42,121 nt of DNA, taken from NCBI GenBank assembly GCA_945870105.1, contig CAMBRL010000015.1, positions 1 to 42,121 of the forward strand, in the 5' to 3' direction. Source of the DNA: Chitinophaga pinensis (GTDB taxonomy: Bacteria > Bacteroidota > Bacteroidia > SXHM01). The position numbers were made by a program, and so were the translations under genes. Below, piece by piece: positions 33,262-41,696 of this stretch. The notes beneath the pieces are model-generated. The model had not been told where the DNA came from, did no database searches, and saw only the letters and a program-made list of their open reading frames with translations. How positions within the stretch are numbered: the stretch's first letter is position 1; each line of letters opens with the position of its first letter.

Positions 33262-33280
33262 ACCCCGATTTTTTCGGGGT
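33262..33280 (+). terminator. Intrinsic terminator
   Basis: ACCCCGA and TCGGGGT form a 7-bp stem around a T-rich loop, followed by TTGG. It lies ~80 bases after the stop of the 228-residue gene and is the likely end of that operon. Confidence 0.5.
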
Positions 33281-33365
33281 TTGGAATTTGAAGGAAGGGA
33301 GAGTTTGATAATGAAACAAACAAGCTACAGCTAAAGACAGAAATATTGAATAACGAACAATAAAA

Positions 33366-33385
33366 CTCCCGATAGCTATCGGGAG
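33366..33385. repeat. Perfect palindrome CTCCCGATAGCTATCGGGAG
   Basis: A 20-base perfect palindrome whose central 18 bases are identical to the palindrome inside batE (27425-27442). Confidence 0.9.
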
Positions 33386-33396
33386 AAGAACAAACA

Positions 33397-33434
33397 AGCC
33401 AACAGCTAAAGGCTAACAGCTAAAAGCTAAAAGG
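33397..33434 (+). repeat. AGCTAAAAGCT-type low-complexity repeat
   Basis: Consecutive degenerate copies of AGC(T)AA(C/A)AGCTAAA(G). A related ACAGCTAAAG lies ~65 bases upstream. No function inferred. Confidence 0.6.
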
Positions 33435-33673
33435 AGAGTTAAATAAATTTCATTAAAAACACAGGCAAGATTACTCATAACAACACAATTTCACCAAATA
33501 CAAAGGATTGGAAACTTAATTATTTGAAAATTATTGTAAGGAATTGGGTAATAAAGTACACAAACTATGATGCTCCTCATAAAATAATATAAATGACAGC
33601 CCTTAATTTGCGATTAAAATAGTTCGTTTTCAATATTAAGAAATGATTTTTTACAAACCATAAAATCAGTCCT

Positions 33674-34027
33674 ATGAAAAAACAATTACTCACACTCTCT
33701 TTATTAATCTTTTCTTTTTCCTTGTTTGCGCAAACTAATGCAACACCTGAATTTAAGGTGGAAATAAAAACAGATAGTGCCAAAAATTCCGGGCAGATTG
33801 AAACATATCACGCAATAAAGTTACCCGGAGAAAATAACAATCTTACACAGCAGGGTGAAAGCAGAACAGGAAACACTGCTGTTCCACAAAAGATTGCTGA
33901 ACATGCTCCCGATATTAACGACCCCGACTATGCTGCAAAAAAGGAAGAGTGGATTAAAAACTATCCTGATGAATATCAGCAATTGTTAAATCCATTACCG
34001 GATTTAAAAGAAGATAGAAATAAATAG
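33674..34027 (+). CDS. Small exported protein of unknown function
   Basis: 117 residues with a clear signal peptide (LLTLSLLIFSFSLFAQ, cleavage about residue 20). The mature ~97 residues are hydrophilic and contain a C-terminal segment DPDYAAKKEEWIKNYPDEYQ that resembles short motifs in other Bacteroidota secreted proteins (D-P-x-Y-x-x-K-x-x-W-x-x-x-x-P-E). No lipobox, membrane helix or sorting domain. It lies 39 bases upstream of the 1584-residue surface protein and may be co-transcribed with it. Confidence 0.72.
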   Translation: MKKQLLTLSLLIFSFSLFAQTNATPEFKVEIKTDSAKNSGQIETYHAIKLPGENNNLTQQGESRTGNTAVPQKIAEHAPDINDPDYAAKKEEWIKNYPDEYQQLLNPLPDLKEDRNK

Positions 34028-34066
34028 CATGATAATTCATCAATTATTTTTTTAAAATAACACATC

Positions 34067-37000
34067 ATGAGTAAAAACTTCTACCCAAATACAAGGAAAC
34101 CAAGGAGCCTGGATACTGCAGGCTTTGCAGTATTGGTTCTTATTGTTGCTTTCATGTTAATGGGCATGAAAGGCTTTAGTCAAACTCATAATATTCCATA
34201 CTCTGGAAGCGATACTTGGACAACTTGCTCTGGTAGGCTTTATGACCATGCTGGAACTGGGAATTATAGCAATAGTGCTAATGGATATACTGTAATATAT
34301 CCATCTGTTGCCGGTAATAAAGTGAGATTGACCGGAAGTTATGTGACAGAGGGTAGCTATGATTATGTTACTATATTTAATGGTATCGGAACAGGAGGAA
34401 CTATACTTTATGGGCCTACCTCCGGAACAGTAACAATTCCAACCATTACTTCAACTTCCTCTGATGGTTGTTTGACGGTAAGGTTTACTTCTGATGGAAG
34501 TGTTGTTTATGCTGGTATTGTTTTTAATGTTTCATGTGTTACTGCTGAAATGACCGTACCTTCTTCTGGTAGTAACAGCTACACAACCTGCTCGGGTAAT
34601 ATTTATGATAATGGAGGTTCAGCAGGAAATTATGGAAATTCTCAGGACGGATATTCAATTATTTACCCAAGCAATAGTAGTCAGGCAGTTCAATTAACTG
34701 GTTCATATACTACTGAAAGTGGCTATGAACATATATACATTTACAATGGAGCTGGTACTGGAGGCACCCTGCTTTATAATGGAGGCAGTGGGTCAGGTTC
34801 TATAGGAACTATTACATCTTCAGGAGCTAATGTACCATTAACGGTCAGATTTACATCAGATGGTTCGTTTACTTATTCTGGTTTTGGTTTTACAATTTCG
34901 TGTGTCACTGTCGCCCCTCCCTGCACCCCCCCCGGCAACCCTGCCACTTATAGTAGCGGCTTCCTGCGTCCATATACCTATCAAAGCGCATCACCAGGTG
35001 CATTTACTACCTACAAAGGGTACTATGCCGACCAAACTGCGCCCGCTATAAATGAAGGCTGGAATACATTGACAAGTCTTAATTGGGGGGGAGGGAGTAT
35101 CAGCGGAGGGAACATTTGTGGAAGCTATGCCGACCTGTTTGCTATTAAAAACAGGGGCTATATTTCATTACCCAAAGGAATATATAGTTTTAGAAGTTCT
35201 ACTGATGATGGAGGCAGGCTGTATGCAAGATGGAATGGCGACCCAAGCGATAATGTAACGTACCAGGATTTTAGTGACTGGGGCGACCATGCACCACAAA
35301 CAATTTTTGGAACTGTTAATTACCAGACAACAGGGACTGCTGATTTGTATTTAGATTACCAGATGTATGAGAATGGAAGTGGAGCTTTAGAGGAATTATA
35401 CATAAACCGTGATGTTGACCTTAGTACCCCAACCCTTGCAGTACAAACAAAAGCAGGTTCTCTTATGTCCCAGGGTGTTACTGCCTATGCTGATGGAGAC
35501 TGGTACCAGGTTGACCTTGTAAGTGGAGTTCAATATCGTTTTTGGAGCACAAACAGGACAAGTGACCTAAATTTTCGGTTTCTTGACCCTGCATTTGCCG
35601 TTGTATATTCTGATGTTAATGGAGGCGATTTTGATTATTCCTATACTGCAACAAGCACCGGAACTTATTGGTTGAAAGTGTGGCCTTATTGGTTAGAAGG
35701 TGCAATAACTTATACCTTGAATTATAATAGCCCTAATGATAATTGTGCAAATGCCATAGATATAGGCTCTTCATTACCTTATACAAGTCCTGTTATTTCA
35801 AATGCTTCTGCAACGAATGATAATATAGGTATTAATTGTGACGGTCCCTATAAAAATCTTTGGTGGAAAGTAACCGGTATTTGTGGCACCATGACTGCTA
35901 TTACCTGCACCGGAGGTACAAACTTTGATGACGAGATAGCTGTTTTTACTGGCTCCTGCGGAAGTTTCACAGAAGTAGTTTGCAATGATGACAATGGTGC
36001 AGGTTGCACCAGTAATTATGCTGGTGTAAGCTGGACATCAACAACAGGTACAATTTATTATATTTCTGTTGGTAGCTATTATAGTTCCAGTTCAACAGGT
36101 AATTTGCAGTTGAATGTAACGGCTACTCCTGCTACTCCTCCGGGTAGCCCATGGACAGCCGGCAGTAATCAATGGAATGTTTCATGTTTTAATGGATTTT
36201 CGTTCAATACCTATACCGGTTACTATACTGAACCGTTATTAAGTTTTAATACTGCAAACAGGTGGGGTACCGGAGCTACCCCCTCAGACGCAAGCGGATA
36301 CCAAGGTTGTCCCATTCCTGCGGATAATCATTCTTATGAGTACCGAAGACAAGGGTTTCCGTGTGCCAAGTACCAGGTTAACATAGCTGCCCATGATGAT
36401 TACATTGCAGTGTATGTGGATGTAAATGGTGATGGCACGTGGGAATTGAATAACTGGAACCATTTGAGTTGTTGTGATGTTCACAATAACATCTGGACAG
36501 GCTGGCTGAATTCAAGTTCTATTATTGCTATCCAAACTCAGGAAGGCGGAGGTGGTTCACAAACTGCGGTTGATTTTGTAAATGTTACTCCAACTGTATC
36601 CACGAATATGACATTAAATGGAACGGCAGGAGATATAACTGTTTGCCCTGGTGCAACTGTGACTGTCGCACAAACTTTAGCCAGCACCAGCGATCAAACT
36701 ACCTATTATTACTGGGGAACAGAAAATCCTCCGGGTAGCAGATGGGTAACAACCTGGGACTTGTGTGCCAATTGCCAGATCAATGTGGCATCATTTAATA
36801 TAACCATGCCTTCAACTCCAGGTAGGTACGTTATTCATACCAATGGATATAATCCCTGCAGCACTTATGGGCCCGGCACAACTTATGTGGTAACAGTAAA
36901 TTCTGTCTCAACGGCAGCATCCTCTGCAGCAGCTTCACCTGCTACGATCTGTGCAGGAAGCAGTACAACCCTTTCATTAACCGGAGGCGCTCTTGGTACT

Positions 37001-38821
37001 GGCGCATCATGGAAATGGTATAACAGTAGTTGTGGAGTGGGGCTTGTTGGTACCGGAGCTTCAATTACAGTAAGCCCCGGTGCAACTACCACTTACTATG
37101 TCCGTGCAGAAGGAACTTGTAATACAACGGGATGTGCAAGCACAACAGTAGTTGTTACATCTGGAATTTCAATTGCAAATACTCCTGCAAATGAAAATTG
37201 CCCTGCTGACAATAATGGAACAATTGGCATTTCACTTTCCAACGGGCTTTCTAATATAAGGTATATTCAACTTACACAGCAAATCGCAGATTGGTCTAAT
37301 TTAACAGAACTTCAGGCAATTGAAGTATTTACTGGCACAAATGTGGCTTTATCGGGCACCGCAACAACCAATGATTTTAATGGTTCATGGCCGCCTTCTA
37401 TGATAAATGATAACATTACCACTGGCACTAATTTCTGGCATAGTGGAACTGCCTCTGCAGGGTCATGGGTCAAAGTAGACCTAGGTTCAGCGAAAAACCT
37501 TGATTATATAAGAATCCATAACAGGTGGGATTGCTGTCAGTGGCGATCCAGTAATTTTTTACTTCAGCTCTATAACGCCTCTAATGTTTTAGTCTACCAG
37601 AGTTACGTTAATATTTATGAAGGAGTTGATGGGCCGCATACCAAAGATGTTAATGTTTTGAATTTAACCTGGTCTGATGGAGGAACAACCCTAAGCCGAA
37701 CCAGTTTAAACGCAGGTTCCTATACTTTGAGTTATTCAGATGTTTCTGGATGCTCAGGTTCTAACACATCTAATATTAGTACGAACTATTCAGAATCGGT
37801 CGCACCTTCAAGCATTTCTGCAACAGCAACAACAATCTGTGCAGGAGGATCAACCACCTTGACTCAGGTTGGCGGCTCGCTTGGTTCGGGTGCGTCATAC
37901 CAATGGTTTTCGGGTAGCTGTGGTGGCACCTCTGCAGGTTCAGGACCTTCCATAACTGTTTCACCAGGCTCCACCACTACCTATTTTGTACGTGCTTCAG
38001 GAACCTGCAATACAACGGGATGTGCAAGCACAGCGGTAACGGTGAATGCAATACCAACTATCACCGGCACCACACCGGGTTCAGTTTGCGGTACAGGCAC
38101 AGTAGTGCTGGGAGCCACAGCTTCAGCAGGAACGATTAACTGGTATGCAGCCTCCACAGGCGGAGCATCGCTTGGAACAGGAACCACCTACACCACGCCA
38201 AGCATATCCTCTACCACTACTTATTATGTGGATGCCACAGCAAGCGGCTGTACCACGGGTTCAAGAACAGCGGTAACAGCAACGGTAAATGCAATACCAG
38301 CAGTAACGTTCACAACCGGAGTAACAACGGCATGTGCAGGTTCTACCGGGAATGTATATACCACACAGGCAGGTATGAGCAATTATCTTTGGAGTGTTTC
38401 AGCCGGAGGAACTATTACAGCAGGTGGTGCCTCGGTTGATAATACTGTAACCGTAACTTGGAATACAGTTGGAGCACAAAGTGTAACAGTAAATTATACC
38501 AATTCCAATGGATGCACAGCCACCAGTGCTACTGATTATCCGGTAACAGTAAATGGACCTACAACCGGAACAACAACCTGGAACGGGAGTATAAGCACAA
38601 ACTGGTTTGATCATAGAAACTGGAATTTTTGTGTTCCGGATCAAAACTCAACTGTAATTATTCCTTTAGACCCAGACCCAAACCCTATCAATCCAGATCG
38701 TTTTCCGGAAATTATAGGGAGTGACGCACATTGTCTTAAAATAGATGTTTTAGGTACGGGACCACCAGATCAATTAATTATCAATGAAACAGGGGGAGGG
38801 TCTCTGCAAGTACATCAATAA
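34067..38821 (+). CDS. 1584-residue multidomain surface protein (CUB-, PA14-, discoidin- and Ig-like domains)
   Basis: The signal segment lies at ~18-39 (AGFAVLVLIVAFMLMGMKGF). By residue: two CUB-like domains (~42-157 and ~161-277; both start with a SGS...TTCSG-type pattern and end FTSDGS...F.VSCV), a PA14/GLEYA-like domain (~283-435; GIYSFRSSTDDGGRLYARWN), PPC-like domains (~460-552, ~554-688), a Cys-rich beta region (~690-845), an Ig-like domain (~948-1030), a discoidin-like domain (~1063-1190; GSWVKVDLGSAKNLDYIRIH, split), further Ig-like domains (~1245-1410) and a PKD-like domain (~1415-1500). The last ~85 residues begin WNGSISTNWFDHRNWNFCVP, a module normally followed by more sequence and a T9SS domain. 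Here the protein stops at LQVHQ. It is probably an adhesin or carbohydrate binder; the sorting signal is missing or atypical. A strong terminator follows. Confidence 0.87.
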   Translation: MSKNFYPNTRKPRSLDTAGFAVLVLIVAFMLMGMKGFSQTHNIPYSGSDTWTTCSGRLYDHAGTGNYSNSANGYTVIYPSVAGNKVRLTGSYVTEGSYDYVTIFNGIGTGGTILYGPTSGTVTIPTITSTSSDGCLTVRFTSDGSVVYAGIVFNVSCVTAEMTVPSSGSNSYTTCSGNIYDNGGSAGNYGNSQDGYSIIYPSNSSQAVQLTGSYTTESGYEHIYIYNGAGTGGTLLYNGGSGSGSIGTITSSGANVPLTVRFTSDGSFTYSGFGFTISCVTVAPPCTPPGNPATYSSGFLRPYTYQSASPGAFTTYKGYYADQTAPAINEGWNTLTSLNWGGGSISGGNICGSYADLFAIKNRGYISLPKGIYSFRSSTDDGGRLYARWNGDPSDNVTYQDFSDWGDHAPQTIFGTVNYQTTGTADLYLDYQMYENGSGALEELYINRDVDLSTPTLAVQTKAGSLMSQGVTAYADGDWYQVDLVSGVQYRFWSTNRTSDLNFRFLDPAFAVVYSDVNGGDFDYSYTATSTGTYWLKVWPYWLEGAITYTLNYNSPNDNCANAIDIGSSLPYTSPVISNASATNDNIGINCDGPYKNLWWKVTGICGTMTAITCTGGTNFDDEIAVFTGSCGSFTEVVCNDDNGAGCTSNYAGVSWTSTTGTIYYISVGSYYSSSSTGNLQLNVTATPATPPGSPWTAGSNQWNVSCFNGFSFNTYTGYYTEPLLSFNTANRWGTGATPSDASGYQGCPIPADNHSYEYRRQGFPCAKYQVNIAAHDDYIAVYVDVNGDGTWELNNWNHLSCCDVHNNIWTGWLNSSSIIAIQTQEGGGGSQTAVDFVNVTPTVSTNMTLNGTAGDITVCPGATVTVAQTLASTSDQTTYYYWGTENPPGSRWVTTWDLCANCQINVASFNITMPSTPGRYVIHTNGYNPCSTYGPGTTYVVTVNSVSTAASSAAASPATICAGSSTTLSLTGGALGTGASWKWYNSSCGVGLVGTGASITVSPGATTTYYVRAEGTCNTTGCASTTVVVTSGISIANTPANENCPADNNGTIGISLSNGLSNIRYIQLTQQIADWSNLTELQAIEVFTGTNVALSGTATTNDFNGSWPPSMINDNITTGTNFWHSGTASAGSWVKVDLGSAKNLDYIRIHNRWDCCQWRSSNFLLQLYNASNVLVYQSYVNIYEGVDGPHTKDVNVLNLTWSDGGTTLSRTSLNAGSYTLSYSDVSGCSGSNTSNISTNYSESVAPSSISATATTICAGGSTTLTQVGGSLGSGASYQWFSGSCGGTSAGSGPSITVSPGSTTTYFVRASGTCNTTGCASTAVTVNAIPTITGTTPGSVCGTGTVVLGATASAGTINWYAASTGGASLGTGTTYTTPSISSTTTYYVDATASGCTTGSRTAVTATVNAIPAVTFTTGVTTACAGSTGNVYTTQAGMSNYLWSVSAGGTITAGGASVDNTVTVTWNTVGAQSVTVNYTNSNGCTATSATDYPVTVNGPTTGTTTWNGSISTNWFDHRNWNFCVPDQNSTVIIPLDPDPNPINPDRFPEIIGSDAHCLKIDVLGTGPPDQLIINETGGGSLQVHQ

Positions 38822-38844
38822 AAAACTTTCATACTGTATAGCAT

Positions 38845-38876
38845 AAAAAAAGGCAGATTTTCATCTGCCTTTTTTT
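38845..38876 (+). terminator. Strong intrinsic terminator
   Basis: AAAAAAAGGCAGAT pairs perfectly with ATCTGCCTTTTTTT over 14 bases around TTTC. It ends the transcript of the 1584-residue gene and can act in both directions. Confidence 0.9.
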
Positions 38877-38924
38877 ATACTAAAGCCTTTTGTTTTTTCA
38901 TCCCTTTCAATTTATATCTTTGCC

Positions 38925-38932
38925 CAAATTTT
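38925..38932 (+). promoter_or_regulatory. Candidate -7 box of sucD (TATCTTTG)
   Basis: An exact TAnnTTTG match, 19 bases before the sucD ATG and downstream of the terminator, so it probably starts the sucD message. Confidence 0.55.
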
Positions 38933-38951
38933 CAAATAAGCCAAAATATTT

Positions 38952-39833
38952 ATGAGCGTTTTAGTCAATAAAAATTCAAAGATTTTAGTTCAGGGTTTCA
39001 CCGGCAGCGAGGGCACGTTTCACGCCACGCAAATGTTGGAATACGGAACCAATGTAGTAGGGGGTGTTACTCCAGGAAAAGGTGGTACTGAGCATTTAGG
39101 AAAACCTGTTTTCAATACAGTTGCCGATGCAGTGAAAAGAACAGGTGCTGATGTTTCTATCGTATTTGTTCCGCCAGCATTTGCAGGTGATGCAATAATG
39201 GAAGCAGCCGAAGCAGGAATTGCATTGGTGGTTTGTATCACTGAAGGAATTCCGGTGAAAGACATGGTAACAGTAAAAGCTTATTTAAGTGATAAAAAAA
39301 CAAGATTGATCGGACCAAACTGTCCGGGAGTTATAACAGCTGAAGAGTGTAAAGTAGGTATCATGCCCGGCTTCGTTTTCAAAAAAGGAAGAGTAGGAAT
39401 TGTTTCCAAATCGGGAACATTGACTTATGAAGCTGCTGACCAAGTGGTGAAAGCAGGTTTAGGAGTTTCTACAGCTATCGGTATCGGTGGAGATCCTATT
39501 ATAGGAACAACAACCAAAGAAGCGGTTGAATTATTTATGAATGACCCGGATACAGATGCCATAGTAATGATAGGAGAAATTGGCGGAAACCTTGAAGCTG
39601 ATGCAGCACGTTGGATAAAAGCTCATGGAACCAAACCCGTAGTTGGTTTTATAGCAGGCCAAACAGCACCTCCCGGACGCAGAATGGGTCATGCAGGAGC
39701 TATTGTTGGTGGTGCAGATGATACAGCAGCAGCCAAAATGAAAATCATGCGCGAGTGCGGAATTCACGTTGTTGAATCACCTGCGGTGATTGGAAAAACA
39801 ATTGCAGAAGTATTGAGTAAAGTAGTGGCGTAA
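38952..39833 (+). CDS. sucD: Succinyl-CoA ligase (ADP-forming) alpha subunit
   Basis: 293 residues, normal SucD length. The N-terminal CoA-binding Rossmann domain (~1-130) has [20 protein letters not shown] (part), [18 protein letters not shown] and [16 protein letters not shown]. The ligase domain has [27 protein letters not shown] and the phosphohistidine loop [10 protein letters not shown], with H247 as the residue phosphorylated in the reaction. It catalyses the ATP-forming cleavage of succinyl-CoA in the citric acid cycle together with SucC. sucC is not adjacent in this window, which is common in Bacteroidota. The gene is monocistronic, between a terminator and an inverted repeat. Confidence 0.97.
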   Translation: MSVLVNKNSKILVQGFTGSEGTFHATQMLEYGTNVVGGVTPGKGGTEHLGKPVFNTVADAVKRTGADVSIVFVPPAFAGDAIMEAAEAGIALVVCITEGIPVKDMVTVKAYLSDKKTRLIGPNCPGVITAEECKVGIMPGFVFKKGRVGIVSKSGTLTYEAADQVVKAGLGVSTAIGIGGDPIIGTTTKEAVELFMNDPDTDAIVMIGEIGGNLEADAARWIKAHGTKPVVGFIAGQTAPPGRRMGHAGAIVGGADDTAAAKMKIMRECGIHVVESPAVIGKTIAEVLSKVVA

Positions 39834-39836
39834 TTA

Positions 39837-39907
39837 TTTCGTCATGCTGAACTTGTTTCAGCATGACGATTAGCACAAGACCTTGAAACAAGTTCAGGGT
39901 GACGAAA
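39837..39907. repeat. Long inverted repeat of the CTGAACTTG family
   Basis: 24-base arms (39837-39860 and 39884-39907), beginning TTTCGTCATGCTGAACTTGT and ending AAGTTCAGGGTGACGAAA, pair with two mismatches. The left arm also contains a nested hairpin GTCATGCTGAA...TTCAGCATGAC. It lies between the convergent sucD and acyltransferase genes and may terminate both. Family member of 25494-25555. Confidence 0.9.
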
Positions 39908-39908
39908 G

Positions 39909-40838
39909 TTAATAACGGAATTTCTTCTGTTGCACAGCTAAATAAGCTAGTAATGGCAATACAATAAACAGGCATAGCGCAAGTAGCTTACTTACTCCTG
40001 CTACAATGAGCAACACACTGAGCAGAGCAACATACAGAGGATAAGTAAAAAGTAATATTCCACACAAAACAGCATGGTAGAAAACAGTGTCTTTGGTTTT
40101 TTTTACAACAAAACTTTTTACGGGATAATAAAAGGGTGCATGAATAAGCTCGCCTAAAAATGCAAACAAAACTATCCAGTAATTCTTGCCGGGTCTTCTG
40201 TTTTTATTTTTTGTCCACACCAATTTTTCTAATTCTTCGTGCACGCTGTTATTAAAAGCTAATAAATTGGAGGCTGTGTCTTTTGCGTTGAAGATTTCAT
40301 CTGTCTGCAATAATTTTCCGGGATGAACTTCCACATACATTCCAACTTTTCTAAAATCAGAATAATTAATTCCAAGTGGCAGAATTTTTAATGGAATGTT
40401 TGCCTGGTGACAATTCAGCGCAATGCGTGCAGCACCTTTTTTAAAAGGTCGAAGTCCATATTCCTGAACACAAAGCCCTTCAATGAAAATCAATACTATT
40501 CCACCTTTTGATAAAATTTCCTGACTGATTTGAAATGTTTTTTCATTCAAATGAAGATTTTCTTTTCCCTCGCTCAGACGGTAAATAGGAATCATGTTCA
40601 ATCTTTTCAGAAGCGCATTATGCCAGGGCTTTTTAAATGCATCACCACGTGCCAGAAAGTGTATTGGTTGATTAAATAAAGCGCCAATTAAAACAGCATC
40701 AAAAAAAGAATTAGGATGGTTTGCTGTAATAAGCAACGGACCTTTGGTGTTAAGTGCACGCTGGTTATGCACAATAATTTCAGCGCAAAAAATCTTCAGC
40801 GCAAGGCGAACAAATATTTTAAGAATGGGATAAATCAC
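39909..40838 (-). CDS. PlsC-family 1-acylglycerol-phosphate acyltransferase
   Basis: 309 residues from GTG 40838, three bases after the stop of the inositol oxygenase gene; no ATG lies between. The PlsC motif NHPNSFFDA gives H41 and D47, the catalytic His-x4-Asp. A second block is FLARGDAFK, and the FPEG block reads FIEG (118-121). C-terminal membrane helices lie at ~228-300 (LCGILLFTYPLYVALLSVLL and others). Family members transfer an acyl chain to lysophosphatidic acid in phospholipid synthesis. The extended membrane tail is as in other Bacteroidota '1-acyl-sn-glycerol-3-phosphate acyltransferase' paralogues, so exact substrate is uncertain. It is the last gene of the galU-MIOX-plsC direction. 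Confidence 0.87.
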   Translation of the reverse strand: MIYPILKIFVRLALKIFCAEIIVHNQRALNTKGPLLITANHPNSFFDAVLIGALFNQPIHFLARGDAFKKPWHNALLKRLNMIPIYRLSEGKENLHLNEKTFQISQEILSKGGIVLIFIEGLCVQEYGLRPFKKGAARIALNCHQANIPLKILPLGINYSDFRKVGMYVEVHPGKLLQTDEIFNAKDTASNLLAFNNSVHEELEKLVWTKNKNRRPGKNYWIVLFAFLGELIHAPFYYPVKSFVVKKTKDTVFYHAVLCGILLFTYPLYVALLSVLLIVAGVSKLLALCLFIVLPLLAYLAVQQKKFRY

Positions 40839-40841
40839 GCA

Positions 40842-41663
40842 TTAGAAATAAACAGGTTCTTCGCCCAGGTATTTCTTGATAATCGGAAGATAATACGCTT
40901 TTAGTTCTTCAAGATTATAGCTTTCTGCACGTTTGGTGTAAAGATCATATTGATTGAAATCTTTTACCCATTCTTTGTAGAGATTGTCGCGCTGATTCAT
41001 CAGATGTGTGTAGCTGCCGCCTATGTGCCAGGGATAAAATGAGTGATAGCGAACCATCACCATTCCTTCTTCAGGAATTTTGTTTCCCTGATGATTTTTT
41101 AAAACAGAATAAAGGTATTCATCGTGTCCCCAGGCTTTCAGCGTATTGTCAAGACCGCAATTAGGTTTGTAAATTCCGTATTCGGTATTGTAGCGCGCAT
41201 CCTGCATGTCAGGATTAAGTTCGTTAAACTCGGCATACACACAAGTGTCGGGAAGTTTACAACCAACCAGAAAAATATCACCCACTAAACCCCATTGTTC
41301 TTTCAGTGTTGTTCCGTCTTCATCTTTTCCCCAAAGGTACATCACCTTTCCAAGGTCGTGAATCAAACCAACTAACTGCATCCAGTCCGGACGATTATCT
41401 TTTCTCATGCCTTCAGCTGCCTGAATTAGATGCATCACATTTGGAAGGTTTATATCCGGATCACTAAGGTCAACAAAATTGTTAAGTTTTTCCATTGCAT
41501 CCCAGATGTGCATAGGTCGATTAAACGTGAGGTATTCTTTTCGCATGCGTTCCACATATTCTACGGTTTGGCGCGAACGCATTTTACGGTAGTTGTTGCG
41601 AATTACTTCAATGGTATCGCCTTGTGTGTAATCTCGGAATTGCTTTTCTTTTGTCAGTTCCAT
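40842..41663 (-). CDS. MIOX: myo-Inositol oxygenase (MIOX)
   Basis: 273 residues, close to the eukaryotic length (~285). It aligns across its whole length with animal MIOX: FRDYTQGDTIEVIRNNYRKM, VDLSDPDINLPNVMHLIQAAEG, LVGLIHDLGKV, VGDIFLVGC, NTEYGIYKPNCGLD, WGHDEYLY, RYHSFYPWH and FNQYDLYTK (parts). Di-iron ligands equivalent to those of the human enzyme are present: H78, H102, D103, H180, H207 and D240. The enzyme cleaves myo-inositol with O2 to D-glucuronate. It lies 33 bases downstream of the galU-type gene on the same strand, placing a glucuronate-making enzyme beside UDP-glucose synthesis. MIOX is mainly known from eukaryotes but occurs in some Bacteroidota. No inositol transporter or glucuronate genes are seen in the window. 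Confidence 0.95.
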   Translation of the reverse strand: MELTKEKQFRDYTQGDTIEVIRNNYRKMRSRQTVEYVERMRKEYLTFNRPMHIWDAMEKLNNFVDLSDPDINLPNVMHLIQAAEGMRKDNRPDWMQLVGLIHDLGKVMYLWGKDEDGTTLKEQWGLVGDIFLVGCKLPDTCVYAEFNELNPDMQDARYNTEYGIYKPNCGLDNTLKAWGHDEYLYSVLKNHQGNKIPEEGMVMVRYHSFYPWHIGGSYTHLMNQRDNLYKEWVKDFNQYDLYTKRAESYNLEELKAYYLPIIKKYLGEEPVYF

Positions 41664-41696
41664 ATTGAATAAGTTAGTGTAAAGTTATTGAATTTG

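Larger units (their letters stand above)
33181..33673. other. 493-bp non-coding region with repeats and a terminator
   Basis: No gene recognised. Contents in order: an ATTGCGAGGG...GAAGCAAT inverted repeat (33217-33244), an intrinsic terminator (33262-33280), a 20-bp perfect palindrome (33366-33385), an AGCTAAAAGCT-type low-complexity repeat (33397-33434), then ~240 bases of AT-rich DNA that probably contains the promoter of the next gene. Confidence 0.6.
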
